35,905 nucleotides of DNA from Janthinobacterium sp. ROICE36 (GCF_002869965.1 NZ_PEBS01000056.1:1-35905), one strand, 5' to 3'; positions 16,381-25,454 are shown, numbered from the stretch's first letter. Notes: a model not told the origin generated them from the letters alone. Numbers and translations are program-made.

Positions 16381-17898
16381 TTATTTGGTGATCTGGTTGT
16401 TGCGCAAGGTAACGGCAGCGGCCGTCAGCACGCGGCCATTGAGCAGGGTCGTGTTGTCGCCCACCGTGATGGCGGCCGACTGGCCCAGGATATTGCCCTT
16501 GAAGACGCTGTTGGCGGCCAGGGTGGTCGGGCCGACGGGCAGCCAGCTGACGTTGTCGGCCGTGGCGCCATTGTTCAGGGCGACGATGGAATTGACGGTC
16601 GAATCCAGGGTCAATGCCGTGCGGAAGATGTACACGCCGGGACCGTTCAAGGTCAGAGTGCCCGTAATGCTGATGGCGCCCGCATAGCAATACACGCCGG
16701 GACCGAAGGTCTGGCCGCCCAGGTCGATGCCGCCGGCAAAGCTGACGTCGCAGGTCCGGCTATTGCCATCCGTGATCGCCGCCTGCAAATCCGTCATGGC
16801 GCCGGCCAGGATGGCACCCGACTTGTAGTTGGTAAAACCAGCCGCCTGGGTGGGATCGGTAGTTTGCGATGGCGCGCCGACGTCGCCCGTGATCAGGGTG
16901 GTGCCGCCCGAATTGTTCGTGATCGAGGTGCCGGCCAGCACGCCGAACGGTGCCGCGCGGCCCAGGATGATCGGATTGAGTACGGGCGGAATGGCGACGG
17001 CCGTGACAGTCAGCAGCGCGCTGCCCGACTGGCCGCCGGCCGTGGCGGTGATGTTGCTGGTGCCGGTGGCCACGCCCGTGGCGACGCCTGTGTTCACTAC
17101 CGTGGCATTGGCGACGGTGCCCGAGGTCCAGCTGGCGCCGGCCGTGACGATGGCTTTCGAGCTGTCCGAATAGGTTGCGGTGGCAACGAATTGCTGCTGG
17201 GCACCGACAGCGATGCTGGCGGTAGCGGGCGTGACGGCGATGCTGACCAGGGTGAGGGCAGGCACGGTGACGGTGGTGCTGGCCGTCTTGCCGTTGAAGC
17301 TGACGTTCATGACGCTGCTGCCGGCAGCAAGGCCGGTGACCATGCCGCCGCTGGCGACGGTGGCCGAGGCGGGCGTGACTGAAACGAAGCTGCTGCTGGC
17401 CGTGACATTCACGCTGCTGCCATCCGAATACGTGGCAAGGACGGCCAGCTGGCGCGTCGCGGCGACGGGGACGACAGGGTTTTGCGGCATGACGGCGATA
17501 GCCAGCAAGGTCGCTGGCGTGACGGTCAGCACGGCGCTGGCGTTCTTGCCGCCAAACGCGGCAGCAATGTTCGAGGTGCCGGCTGCGATGCCGCTGCTCA
17601 TGCCCGTGGCGGCATTGACGGTCGCGCTGGCCGGTGTGGCCGACGTCCAGGCCGCCTTGGCGCTGACGTCTTGCGCGGAACCGTCGCTATACGTGGCGAT
17701 GGCCGTGAATTGCTGGCCGGCACCGATGGCGACCGTCGCCGTGGCGGGTGTAACAGCCAGGCTGGACAGGGTGGCGCCCGGCAAGCCGAGGATGGGATCG
17801 CGTCCCTGGTCGCCGCCGCCGCAACCGGCCAGGGCGGCCATGGCCAGCAAACCTGCCGCGACGAGCAGCGGGTGCAGATATCGTTTGAAGAGGTTCAT
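16381..17898 (-). CDS. DUF3494 ice-binding-type lipoprotein with Ig-like repeats
   Basis: Product of 505 residues. From the N-terminus: a lipoprotein signal peptide with lipobox LAGC near residue 25, followed by GGGDQG. Three bacterial Ig-like (BIG2-type) repeats follow (about 45-130, 131-210, 211-295), each with SIAVTPATA-like starts and ATYSDGS in the middle. A C-terminal DUF3494 domain (about 305-505) has TGDVGAP, GPGVYCYAGAISITGTLTLNGPGVYIF and GNILGQSAAITVG. DUF3494 is the fold of many bacterial and fungal ice-binding (antifreeze) proteins. AAGGAAT before ATG 17898 sets the start. Ice binding or adhesion is inferred from the family; related domains also serve as general adhesins. Confidence 0.88.
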   Translation of the reverse strand: MNLFKRYLHPLLVAAGLLAMAALAGCGGGDQGRDPILGLPGATLSSLAVTPATATVAIGAGQQFTAIATYSDGSAQDVSAKAAWTSATPASATVNAATGMSSGIAAGTSNIAAAFGGKNASAVLTVTPATLLAIAVMPQNPVVPVAATRQLAVLATYSDGSSVNVTASSSFVSVTPASATVASGGMVTGLAAGSSVMNVSFNGKTASTTVTVPALTLVSIAVTPATASIAVGAQQQFVATATYSDSSKAIVTAGASWTSGTVANATVVNTGVATGVATGTSNITATAGGQSGSALLTVTAVAIPPVLNPIILGRAAPFGVLAGTSITNNSGGTTLITGDVGAPSQTTDPTQAAGFTNYKSGAILAGAMTDLQAAITDGNSRTCDVSFAGGIDLGGQTFGPGVYCYAGAISITGTLTLNGPGVYIFRTALTLDSTVNSIVALNNGATADNVSWLPVGPTTLAANSVFKGNILGQSAAITVGDNTTLLNGRVLTAAAVTLRNNQITK

Positions 17899-18130
17899 GT
17901 AATTCCTTTGTGCATGGCAGTCACTGCCGGGCATCCGCGGATGAGGTCATCGAGCAGAGTCATGCCGCCCGTCGCTACAGGGCGATGGCGTCACTGGCAT
18001 GCACTATTTCATTTAGGAAACTGGAGGTATGTGCGCTGGCGCGCTTAGCTTGCTGGCAACTGGAAATCTGTTCAAAAGAGAATGATTCGGCCTGAAAAAC
18101 AACGGCCTTCTGCGAGATGATGACGTAAAA

Positions 18131-18151
18131 AAGCCGGCGCAGGGCCGGCTT
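18131..18151 (-). terminator. Terminator of the DUF2147 gene
   Basis: The stem AAGCCGGC (18131-18138) / GCCGGCTT (18144-18151) with a 5-base loop is followed on the minus strand by TTTTTTACG. It lies 23 bases past the DUF2147 stop. Confidence 0.8.
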
Positions 18152-18174
18152 CGACAGGGCAGGACGTGTGCCGA

Positions 18175-18642
18175 TTACTCTTCGCGCACCCATGTCTGCG
18201 AGCGGCCAAACATCGGCACGCCGATATAGCCGCGCACTTGCAGCTTGCTGCCGCCTTCCGTCAGTTCGGCCTTGCTCTTGTAGGTCTTGCCATTGGCCGG
18301 GTCCGTGATTTCGCCGCCCGTCCATTCCTTGCCGTCATATTTCAGGCCGGACAGGATCACCAGGCCGATGATGGGCTGGTCCTTGTTGGCGCCCGTGCAC
18401 TTGTCGCACTTGGGGTTTTGATCTTCATTCGGGCCACGGAACAGCTTGTCGATCTTGCCTTGCAAGACGCCGTTGTTTTCCGTGATGACGACGAGCGACT
18501 TCGGCTTGCCGGTGGCGTCGTCGATGGTTTTCCACGTGCCCACGGGGGTGTGGTTATCGTCGCGCGCGCTGGCGCTGCCGGCGATGGCCAGGGCGGCCAC
18601 CATGATGCTTGCTGTGACGCTTGCTTTGAATATTGTCTGCAT
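18175..18642 (-). CDS. DUF2147 domain exported protein
   Basis: Product of 155 residues with a signal peptide (about 1-26, ALAIAGSASA) and a DUF2147 domain. Seen in the domain: PVGTWKTIDDATGKPKSLV, LQGKIDKLFRG, a CDKCTG pair of cysteines, GLVILSGLKYDG, GGEITDPANGKTYKS and the end VRGYIGVPMFGRSQTW. These conserved blocks define the family; its function is not known. The start at ATG 18642 follows GGAG and gives a clean signal peptide. It is a single gene with its own terminator, upstream of valS in the opposite reading sense of the window. Confidence 0.9.
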   Translation of the reverse strand: MQTIFKASVTASIMVAALAIAGSASARDDNHTPVGTWKTIDDATGKPKSLVVITENNGVLQGKIDKLFRGPNEDQNPKCDKCTGANKDQPIIGLVILSGLKYDGKEWTGGEITDPANGKTYKSKAELTEGGSKLQVRGYIGVPMFGRSQTWVREE

Positions 18643-18757
18643 TGCTAGTCTCCAATGGTTTTTTTTGATCGGGTCACGAACAGTGTATATACCAAGGCAA
18701 GACCAGCGGTACTGCGCGGCGTCACTGGGACGGCCGCGCAATCCTGCCAAACTTGCC

Positions 18758-21577
18758 TTATGCGCTGGCTAGTTTAGCAAACTGTTCGCGCAATTTTTCA
18801 ATTGTGGCCGAAAAACTGAGCAAGCGCTCGTTTTCTTGCGCAACGATGGTGGCCGGGGCGCGCGCGACAAAGCTTTCATTGCCTAATTTACTATTCACTT
18901 TGGCAATTTCAGCTTCGATGCGGGCGATTTCCTTGCCCAGGCGCTCGCGTTCGGCCGCCACGTCGATTTCCACTTTCAGCATCAGCTTGGTGGTGCCGAC
19001 GATGGCGACGGCCGCAGGCGAGTCCGGCAGCGCATCGACGATCTGCACGTCGGCCAGCTTGCCCAGCGACTGGATGTAGGGCGCGTAAGAGGCCAGCGCG
19101 GCCTTTTCCGTCGCATTGCCCGCTTCGACGATCAGCGGCACGCGCACGGACGGCGAGATCTGCATTTCGCCGCGCAGGTTGCGCGTGGCGTCCGTCAAGG
19201 CTTTCAGCTGCTGCATCCACGCTTCGGCCGATTCGTCGATCTTGTCGGTATTGGCGATCGGGTAGGGCTGCATCATGATGGACACGCCCTTGGGCTCGCC
19301 CTCGGCCTTCGGCAGCTTGCCGGCCAACGGCGCAACGCTTTGCCACAGGGCTTCCGTGACGAAGGGAATGATCGGGTGGGCCAGGCGCAGCACCACTTCC
19401 AGCACGCGCAGCAGGGTGTGACGGGTGGCGCGCTGCTGGCCTTCCGTGCCCTGTTGCACTTGGACTTTCGCCACTTCCAGATACCAGTCGCAATACTCGT
19501 CCCAGACGAATTTGTAGATGCTGGCGGCGATGTTGTCGAAACGGAAGTCGTCAAAGCCCTTGGCCACGTCCAGTTCGGCCTTTTGCAGCAGGGAAATAAT
19601 CCACTTGTCCGCTTGCGACAGATCAACGTCGTTCGGGGTGCAATCCTTGCCTTCCGTATTCATCATGACGAAACGGGTGGCGTTCCACATCTTGTTGCAG
19701 AAATTGCGGTAGCCCTCGCAGCGGCCCAGGTCGAAGTTGATGTTGCGGCCCAGGGAAGCATAGCTGGCCATGGTGAAGCGCACGGCGTCCGTGCCATAGG
19801 CCGAAATGCCGTCCGGGAATTCCTTGCGCGTCGCCTTGGTGATCTTTTCCGCGTCGCGCGGATTCATCAGGCCCGTGGTCCGCTTGACGATCAAGCCTTC
19901 CAGGTCGATGCCGTCGATCAGGTCGATCGGGTCCAGCGTATTGCCCTTCGACTTGGACATTTTTTGCCCTGTCGAATCGCGCACCAGGCCGTGCACGTAG
20001 ACGGTTTCAAACGGCACCTTGCCCGTGAAGTGCGCCGTCATCATGACCATGCGCGCGACCCAGAAGAAGATGATGTCGAAACCCGTCACCAGCACGGACG
20101 ACGGCAGGAAGGCCTTCATGTCCGGCGTTTCTTCAGGCCAACCCATGGTCGAGAACGGCACGAGAGCCGACGAGAACCACGTGTCGAGCACGTCGTCGTC
20201 GCGTTTCAAGGGGCCCGTGCTGCCGGCAGCCAGGGCTTTCGCTTCGGCTTCGGCCTGTGTTTTTGCAACGAAGATATTGCCGGCGTCGTCGTACCACGCC
20301 GGGATTTGGTGGCCCCACCACAGCTGGCGCGAGATGCACCAGTCCTGGATGTTGTTGAGCCACTGGTTGTAGGTGGTGCTCCAGTTTTCCGGCACGAACT
20401 TGATTTCGCCATTGGCGACCTTGTCCAGCGCCGTTTCCGCGATCGATTTGCCGGGGAAGAACGTGCCTTCCGGGGCCGGTTTGCTCATGGCGACAAACCA
20501 CTGGTCCGTCAGCATCGGCTCGATGACGACGCCCGTGCGGTCGCCGCGCGGCACCATCAGCTTGTGCGGCTTGACCTGTTCCAGCAAGCCTTGCGCATCG
20601 AGGTCGGCGACGATCTGCTTGCGCGCGGCGAAGCGGTCCAGGCCGCGATACGCTTCCGGCGCGTCGTCGGTGATCTTCGCGTCCAGGGTCAGAATGACGA
20701 TCTGCGCCAGTTTATGGCGCTGGCCCACGGCGTAATCGTTCATGTCATGCGCTGGGGTAATTTTGACGCAGCCCGTGCCGAATTCCTTGTCGACGTATTC
20801 GTCGGCGATGATGGGGATTTCGCGGTCGCTCAAAGGCAGTTTCAGCATCTTGCCCACCAGCGCTGCGTAGCGCTCGTCCGTCGGATCGACGGCCACGGCC
20901 ACGTCGCCCAGCATGGTTTCAGGACGGGTCGTGGCGACCGTCAGGAAACCGCTGCCGTCGACCAGCGGGTACTTGATGTACCACATGGAGCCGTCTTCTT
21001 CCTCGGACACCACTTCCAGGTCGGAAACAGCCGTGCCCAGCACGGGGTCCCAGTTGACCAGGCGCTTGCCGCGGTAGATCAAGCCTTGCTCGAACAGGCG
21101 CACGAAGACGTCGGTGACGACTTTCGAACGTGGCTCGTCCATCGTGAAGTATTCGCGTTGCCAGTCGGCCGAGGCGCCCAGGCGGCGCATTTGGCCGGTG
21201 ATGATGGACCCGGATTTTTCTTTCCATTCCCACACTTTTTCCACGAATTTCTCGCGCCCCAGGTCATGGCGCGAAATCTTTTGCGCATCCAGCTGGCGTT
21301 GCACGACGATTTGCGTGGCGATGCCCGCGTGGTCGGTGCCGGGAATCCAGGCCGTGTTGTGGCCCAGCATGCGGTGGTAACGGGTCAGGCCATCCATGAT
21401 GGTCTGGTTGAACGCATGGCCCATGTGCAGGGTGCCGGTGACGTTCGGCGGCGGCAACTGGATGCTGAAGGAAGGTTTTCCCGCATCGAGGGTGGCGGTG
21501 AAGTAACCGCGCTGTTCCCACTCGGTGCGCCAGAATTGTTCAATGTCGGCGGGCTCGAAAGACTTGGCTAATTCCAT
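18758..21577 (-). CDS. valS: Valyl-tRNA synthetase
   Basis: Class I synthetase of 939 residues that charges tRNA-Val. The HIGH motif is HMGH at 51-54 in PPPNVTGTLHMGH, and KMSKS is at 539-543. Between them lies the CP1 editing domain (TTRPETMLGDVAVAV) that removes mischarged threonine. The anticodon-binding domain spans about 650-800, and the C-terminal coiled coil (about 870-939, EIARIEAEIAKVNSKLGNESFVARAPATIV) is typical of ValRS. I chose ATG 21577; an upstream TTG at 21598 would add seven residues. A TATAAT lies 30 bases upstream on the same strand. Confidence 0.97.
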   Translation of the reverse strand: MELAKSFEPADIEQFWRTEWEQRGYFTATLDAGKPSFSIQLPPPNVTGTLHMGHAFNQTIMDGLTRYHRMLGHNTAWIPGTDHAGIATQIVVQRQLDAQKISRHDLGREKFVEKVWEWKEKSGSIITGQMRRLGASADWQREYFTMDEPRSKVVTDVFVRLFEQGLIYRGKRLVNWDPVLGTAVSDLEVVSEEEDGSMWYIKYPLVDGSGFLTVATTRPETMLGDVAVAVDPTDERYAALVGKMLKLPLSDREIPIIADEYVDKEFGTGCVKITPAHDMNDYAVGQRHKLAQIVILTLDAKITDDAPEAYRGLDRFAARKQIVADLDAQGLLEQVKPHKLMVPRGDRTGVVIEPMLTDQWFVAMSKPAPEGTFFPGKSIAETALDKVANGEIKFVPENWSTTYNQWLNNIQDWCISRQLWWGHQIPAWYDDAGNIFVAKTQAEAEAKALAAGSTGPLKRDDDVLDTWFSSALVPFSTMGWPEETPDMKAFLPSSVLVTGFDIIFFWVARMVMMTAHFTGKVPFETVYVHGLVRDSTGQKMSKSKGNTLDPIDLIDGIDLEGLIVKRTTGLMNPRDAEKITKATRKEFPDGISAYGTDAVRFTMASYASLGRNINFDLGRCEGYRNFCNKMWNATRFVMMNTEGKDCTPNDVDLSQADKWIISLLQKAELDVAKGFDDFRFDNIAASIYKFVWDEYCDWYLEVAKVQVQQGTEGQQRATRHTLLRVLEVVLRLAHPIIPFVTEALWQSVAPLAGKLPKAEGEPKGVSIMMQPYPIANTDKIDESAEAWMQQLKALTDATRNLRGEMQISPSVRVPLIVEAGNATEKAALASYAPYIQSLGKLADVQIVDALPDSPAAVAIVGTTKLMLKVEIDVAAERERLGKEIARIEAEIAKVNSKLGNESFVARAPATIVAQENERLLSFSATIEKLREQFAKLASA

Positions 21578-21606
21578 GATTTGGCGTGTGATTGGCAAAA
21601 GGAACC

Positions 21607-21612
21607 ATTATA
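21607..21612 (-). promoter_or_regulatory. Probable -10 element of valS
   Basis: The minus strand reads TATAAT here, 30 bases before the valS ATG. A matching -35 is not obvious. The leader would be short, about 20 bases. Confidence 0.4.
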
Positions 21613-21715
21613 GATGACACGGCATCGCCTGCAGCGTGGCAAGCGGCCTTTTTCAGTGTTTTGGCGGCTTTGCGGGCCGTTTTGCCGCAACCGAATGGGC
21701 GGCTGGCGCTGCCGA

Positions 21716-21724
21716 TGTTATAAT
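21716..21724 (+). promoter_or_regulatory. Extended -10 promoter upstream of the porin
   Basis: TGTTATAAT combines a perfect TATAAT (21719-21724) with the TG of an extended -10 element. Transcription would begin near 21731, about 340 bases before the porin start, giving an unusually long leader. Confidence 0.45.
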
Positions 21725-22070
21725 GTCGGCCTCGGCGCCTCCTGCCCCATCTTTGCGGACGGCGCCAGCAGGCGCGGTTTTATCCAACTCTCGCCCGCAT
21801 CACACGGCCAGTGCATCAGCGATGCCAGCCATCTTCAGCGCGTCCCCTTCGGGCCGGGCGCCTGAGCCACGCGCACCGCCAGCGGTGCACCATTCACGGC
21901 GGAATAGCGCGCGCCATTGTCTTTACCGGCCGCGCCGCCACAGCTTAGCCAGGAATGTTGTTATCTGGCCCGTCGTCTTTCGATACGGCAATAACTACAG
22001 CGCACCTAGTCGCCTGTGGCTATGCCATGGCCGCGCGCTTTCCCGGTTTTGCCTTTACAAGGAAACCATC
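21725..22070 (+). other. Long GC-rich untranslated region before the porin
   Basis: About 345 bases with no recognisable protein. The porin frame happens to stay open through it, but the residues are compositionally GC-driven and lack known motifs. Hairpins include GCACCGC/GCGGTGC around 21871-21889, and GTTAT (21960-21964) with ATAAC (21991-21995) enclosing CCGT/ACGG. It could be a structured 5' leader or carry a small RNA. No known riboswitch consensus was recognised. Confidence 0.35.
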
Positions 22071-23132
22071 ATGAAGAAAATCTGTCTCGCACTCGCCGCC
22101 CTGGGCGCCTTGCCTGCCGCCCACGCCCAGTCCTCCGTCGACCCGACTTCAGTCACCCCGTCGTCAGTCACAATATACGGCTTGATGGACGCGGCCCTGG
22201 TGCAGGAGCGCGGCATCAGCAAGCTCACCAGTGGCGTCTCGGCTGGCTCGCGCCTGGGCCTGCGTGGCACCGAGTCCTTGGGCAATGGCCTGCAAGCCGT
22301 GTTCACGCTGGAAGCGGGTCTCTTGAGCGACACGGGCCGCTCCGACCAGGCAGGCCAGTTGTTTGGCCGCCAGGCTTTTGTCGGCCTGAACAGCCCGCTG
22401 GGCATGCTCACCGTGGGCCGCCAGTACAACCTGCAAAGCCAGGCGCTGACGGACGTGGCCGACCCGTTCGAAGGCGGCATGGCGGGCGCGTCGACCAATC
22501 TGGCCGGCTATTCGGCCACGCGCATCGACAATACCGTGCGCTACACCTCGCCGGAATGGCGCGGCGTGACGGGCACCGTCATGTTCGGCGCCGGTGAACA
22601 CACGGGGATGGCGGCAGATCAACGCTCGCTGGGCCTGGCCCTGGGCTATGTCAACGGCCCCTTGACCCTGCGCCTGGCGCGCCAGAGCCGTGGCGGCGCA
22701 TTCGGCAAGGCCGACGTCAACAACACCATTCTGGCCGGTAACTACAACTTCGGCGTGGCCACCGCGTTTGCCGGCTATGGCCGCAACACGGGCGATGGCA
22801 GTTCCATGTTCTTTGCCGAAAACCCGTATGGCGCGGCGCAGGCGCCGGCCCAGTCGAGCGACAGCCGCGACGCCATCGTCGGCGTGTCCGTGCCACTGGG
22901 CGCGACCACCTTGCTGGCCTCGTTCATCCACAAGGATGACCGCGACGCCGCCAACCGCGACGCGCAGCAGCTCGCCATCGGCGCCACGTATGCCTTGTCG
23001 AAGCGCAGCAAGGTGTATCTGGCCTACGCGCATATCCGCAACCGCAATGACGCCGCCTACATGGTGGGCAATGCCACGGAAGTGGGCAGCGGCAACCGCG
23101 CGCTGAACATCGGCTTGCGCCACGCGTTTTAA
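22071..23132 (+). CDS. Gram-negative general porin (beta-proteobacterial type)
   Basis: Product of 353 residues, an outer-membrane channel for small hydrophilic solutes. It has a signal peptide (about 1-20, ALPAAHA), then the porin pattern SVTIYGLMDAAL, GSRLGLRGTESLGNGLQAVFTLEAG, FGRQAFVGLNSPLGMLTVGRQYN, repeated amphipathic strands and a terminal phenylalanine (NIGLRHAF) as used by the BAM complex. AAGGAAACC precedes ATG 22071. The gene converges on the GGDEF-EAL gene and their stop codons overlap. Specificity cannot be told from sequence. Confidence 0.93.
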   Translation: MKKICLALAALGALPAAHAQSSVDPTSVTPSSVTIYGLMDAALVQERGISKLTSGVSAGSRLGLRGTESLGNGLQAVFTLEAGLLSDTGRSDQAGQLFGRQAFVGLNSPLGMLTVGRQYNLQSQALTDVADPFEGGMAGASTNLAGYSATRIDNTVRYTSPEWRGVTGTVMFGAGEHTGMAADQRSLGLALGYVNGPLTLRLARQSRGGAFGKADVNNTILAGNYNFGVATAFAGYGRNTGDGSSMFFAENPYGAAQAPAQSSDSRDAIVGVSVPLGATTLLASFIHKDDRDAANRDAQQLAIGATYALSKRSKVYLAYAHIRNRNDAAYMVGNATEVGSGNRALNIGLRHAF

Positions 23133-25213
23133 GCGGGCAGCATTTTCCTCTGCAGTAACAGTTCTTCGAAGGCGGCTGCGGTCAGCGGGCGGCTGAACAG
23201 GTAGCCCTGCATCTGATCGCAACCGTGCTGGCGCAGGAAGGCCAGCTGCTGCGTCGTTTCCACGCCTTCAGCGATCACTTTCAGGCGCAGGCTGTGCGCC
23301 AGCGAAATAATGGCGCGCACGATGGCCGCGTCGTCGTCGCTGTGCGTGATGTCGCTGACGAAGGTCTTGTCGATTTTCAGCACGTCGATGGGGAAGTGGC
23401 GCAGGTAGGCCAGGCTGGAATAGCCGGTGCCGAAGTCGTCGATGGACAGTTGCACGCCCAGCGCCTTGAGCTTGATCATGATGGCCGTGGCTTGCTCCAC
23501 GTTATGCATGACCATGCTTTCCGTCAATTCCAGTTCCAGATGGGCGGCATCGAGGCCCGTGTCGGCCAGTGCCTGCGCCACCGCGTGCAGCAGATTCCTT
23601 TGCTTGAATTGCCGCGCCGACAAGTTGACGGCCAGGCGCAGCGGGCCATGGCCAGCCTGTTGCCAGGCGCGCGCCTGGGCGCACGCCGTGTGCAGCACCC
23701 AGTCGCCGATGGGAATGATCAAGCCCATTTCTTCGGCCAGGCCGATAAAGCTGGCAGGCGCAATGCGCCCCAGTTGCGGATGTTGCCAGCGCAATAGCGC
23801 TTCCATGCCCACCACCGTGCCGCTGACCAAGTCCAGTTGGGGCTGGTATTCGAGGTGGAACTGCCCGCGCTCCAGGGCGTGGCGCAACTCGCTTTCCAGT
23901 CCCAGCCGTTCCAGCGTGCCCGCATTCATGCCCGATGCATAGAATTGCCAGTGGCCCCGTCCTTGATCCTTGGCGCGATACATGGCGATGTCGGCATGCT
24001 TGATCAGTGTGTCGGCATTTTGGCCATCGTCGGGATACACGGCCACGCCCATGCAGCAGCTGAGAAAAAATTCATATTCACCCAGTTGCAGCGGCTGGGC
24101 CACCGCATCCTGGATGCGCTGCAGGATGGCGGCGCCCGGTTCGCCATTGCCATGCTGCGGCAGCAGCAGCACGAATTCGTCGCCGCCCAGGCGCGCCACC
24201 GTGTCGACTTCGCGCGTGGCGTCGCGCAGGCGCTCGGCCACATTTTTCAGCACCGTGTCGCCCGCATCGTGGCCCAAGGTATCGTTGACGAATTTAAAGC
24301 GGTCGAGGTCGATGAACACCACCCACAGGGGCAGGCCGCTGCGGCGCGTCACGGCCATCGCCTGTTCCAGCCGCTCGCGCAGCAGCAGGCGGTTGGCCAG
24401 GCCCGTCAGAATATCGTGCCGCGACTGGAATTGCAGCTCCTGTTCGAAGCGCATGACGGTGCTGATGTCGTATTGCGCCACGACAAAGTGGCTGACGGGG
24501 CCATCGCCATCTTCGCGCACGGGCGCGACGAACAGCTCGCTCCAGTAGCAGCTGCCATCCTTGCGGAAATTGCGCACGATGGCCTTGCCTTCGCGCTGTT
24601 CGCGCAGGGCGGCTGTAATCTCATGCATGTCTTGCCGCCCTTGCTCGGGGCCCTGCAAGTCTTCCAGGCGCTGGCCAATGACTTCGTCGGCCGCATAGCC
24701 GGTGATGCGCTCGAAGGCGGGGTTGACGTATTCGATCAGGTAGCCTGGCGCATCGGCGCTGCACAGGATGACGGCATTGGCCGACACCTCGATGATGCGT
24801 TCGCGCAAACGCAGCGACTTTTCATTGTGCATGCGTGCGGCGATGTCTTCGGACAGGCGCAAGTTGGCAAACTGCAGCGCCGCCGTGCGCTCGCCCGTGA
24901 TGCGGGCAATCACGGAATTGCGCGACACGAGTTGATACACATAGGCGGCCGCTAGCAGACTCGACAGTAATCCGCCCAGCAGCACGTACAGGGAACCGCG
25001 ATGGCTGACGTCCAGGCGCATGCTGCTGGCAGGCAGCAGGGCGGCGCCCAGCGTGTGACCGCTGGCCTGGTACTGCAGCAGCAGCCGGGTGCTTTCCGAC
25101 TCGATCTGGCGCGCCGAGACGTAGCACAGGGCCGTCAGGCACAGCCCGACGGCCAGCGTGATCAAGGCCGAGGTCGAAACGGAAATGGAAATGCGTCTGA
25201 AGAATGATTGCAT
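23129..25213 (-). CDS. Membrane PAS-GGDEF-EAL cyclic-di-GMP protein
   Basis: Product of 694 residues. Two membrane segments (about 13-33 and 75-95) flank a short periplasmic loop. A PAS domain (about 130-250, NPAFERITGYAADEVIGQ, FRKDGSCYWSELF) precedes a diguanylate cyclase domain with intact GGDEF at 343-347 and an inhibitory-site RxxD at Arg334/Asp337. A phosphodiesterase domain follows with EAL at 471-473, NLSARQF, ELTES, IDDFGTGYSSL and AEGVET. Both active sites look complete, so it could make or break cyclic-di-GMP. The start at ATG 25213 gives membrane topology from the first residues. It diverges from the Crp/Fnr gene, with a palindrome between. Confidence 0.93.
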   Translation of the reverse strand: MQSFFRRISISVSTSALITLAVGLCLTALCYVSARQIESESTRLLLQYQASGHTLGAALLPASSMRLDVSHRGSLYVLLGGLLSSLLAAAYVYQLVSRNSVIARITGERTAALQFANLRLSEDIAARMHNEKSLRLRERIIEVSANAVILCSADAPGYLIEYVNPAFERITGYAADEVIGQRLEDLQGPEQGRQDMHEITAALREQREGKAIVRNFRKDGSCYWSELFVAPVREDGDGPVSHFVVAQYDISTVMRFEQELQFQSRHDILTGLANRLLLRERLEQAMAVTRRSGLPLWVVFIDLDRFKFVNDTLGHDAGDTVLKNVAERLRDATREVDTVARLGGDEFVLLLPQHGNGEPGAAILQRIQDAVAQPLQLGEYEFFLSCCMGVAVYPDDGQNADTLIKHADIAMYRAKDQGRGHWQFYASGMNAGTLERLGLESELRHALERGQFHLEYQPQLDLVSGTVVGMEALLRWQHPQLGRIAPASFIGLAEEMGLIIPIGDWVLHTACAQARAWQQAGHGPLRLAVNLSARQFKQRNLLHAVAQALADTGLDAAHLELELTESMVMHNVEQATAIMIKLKALGVQLSIDDFGTGYSSLAYLRHFPIDVLKIDKTFVSDITHSDDDAAIVRAIISLAHSLRLKVIAEGVETTQQLAFLRQHGCDQMQGYLFSRPLTAAAFEELLLQRKMLPA

Positions 25214-25298
25214 GATGGCGTCCGGTAAACAGCGCCGGTGCCGATCCCTGATCCGGCAGCCCTGGCAGTGACTGACTGTAGGGCACAGGGCACGTGGC

Positions 25299-25322
25299 TG
25301 TCCGTTCGCTGGCGAACGGACA
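25299..25322. promoter_or_regulatory. 24-bp palindrome, candidate operator
   Basis: TGTCCGTTCGC (25299-25309) and GCGAACGGACA (25312-25322) are exact reverse complements around a TG spacer. The site lies in the 241-base gap between the divergent GGDEF-EAL and Crp/Fnr-type genes. Dyad symmetry of this size suits a dimeric regulator such as the adjacent Crp/Fnr protein. It could also form a hairpin in RNA from either gene, but no T tract follows. The rest of the gap holds a CATAAT (25380-25385, plus) and a TATATT (minus, 25338-25343) as possible -10 elements. Confidence 0.6.
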
Positions 25323-25454
25323 AGCATGCCGGCACGAAATATAGTGGGGGCACTGCGCAAGCGCTGTGTTACGCTGCGGCATAATATGGCGGCCCTCGTT
25401 CGGACGTCTTTCATCTATCCCCTAGCTGACGACTGGAAACCAGGAATCCTGCCC

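Noticed and set aside
17899..18174. Possible cyclic-di-GMP or other riboswitch in front of the DUF3494 gene
   Set aside because: The 276 bases include a small GGCAGT-G-ACTGCC hairpin near 17920, but no known aptamer consensus could be matched.
19340..21571. Open plus-strand frame of 743 codons antisense to valS
   Set aside because: It is a shadow of the GC-rich valS codons, with no motifs or ribosome binding site.
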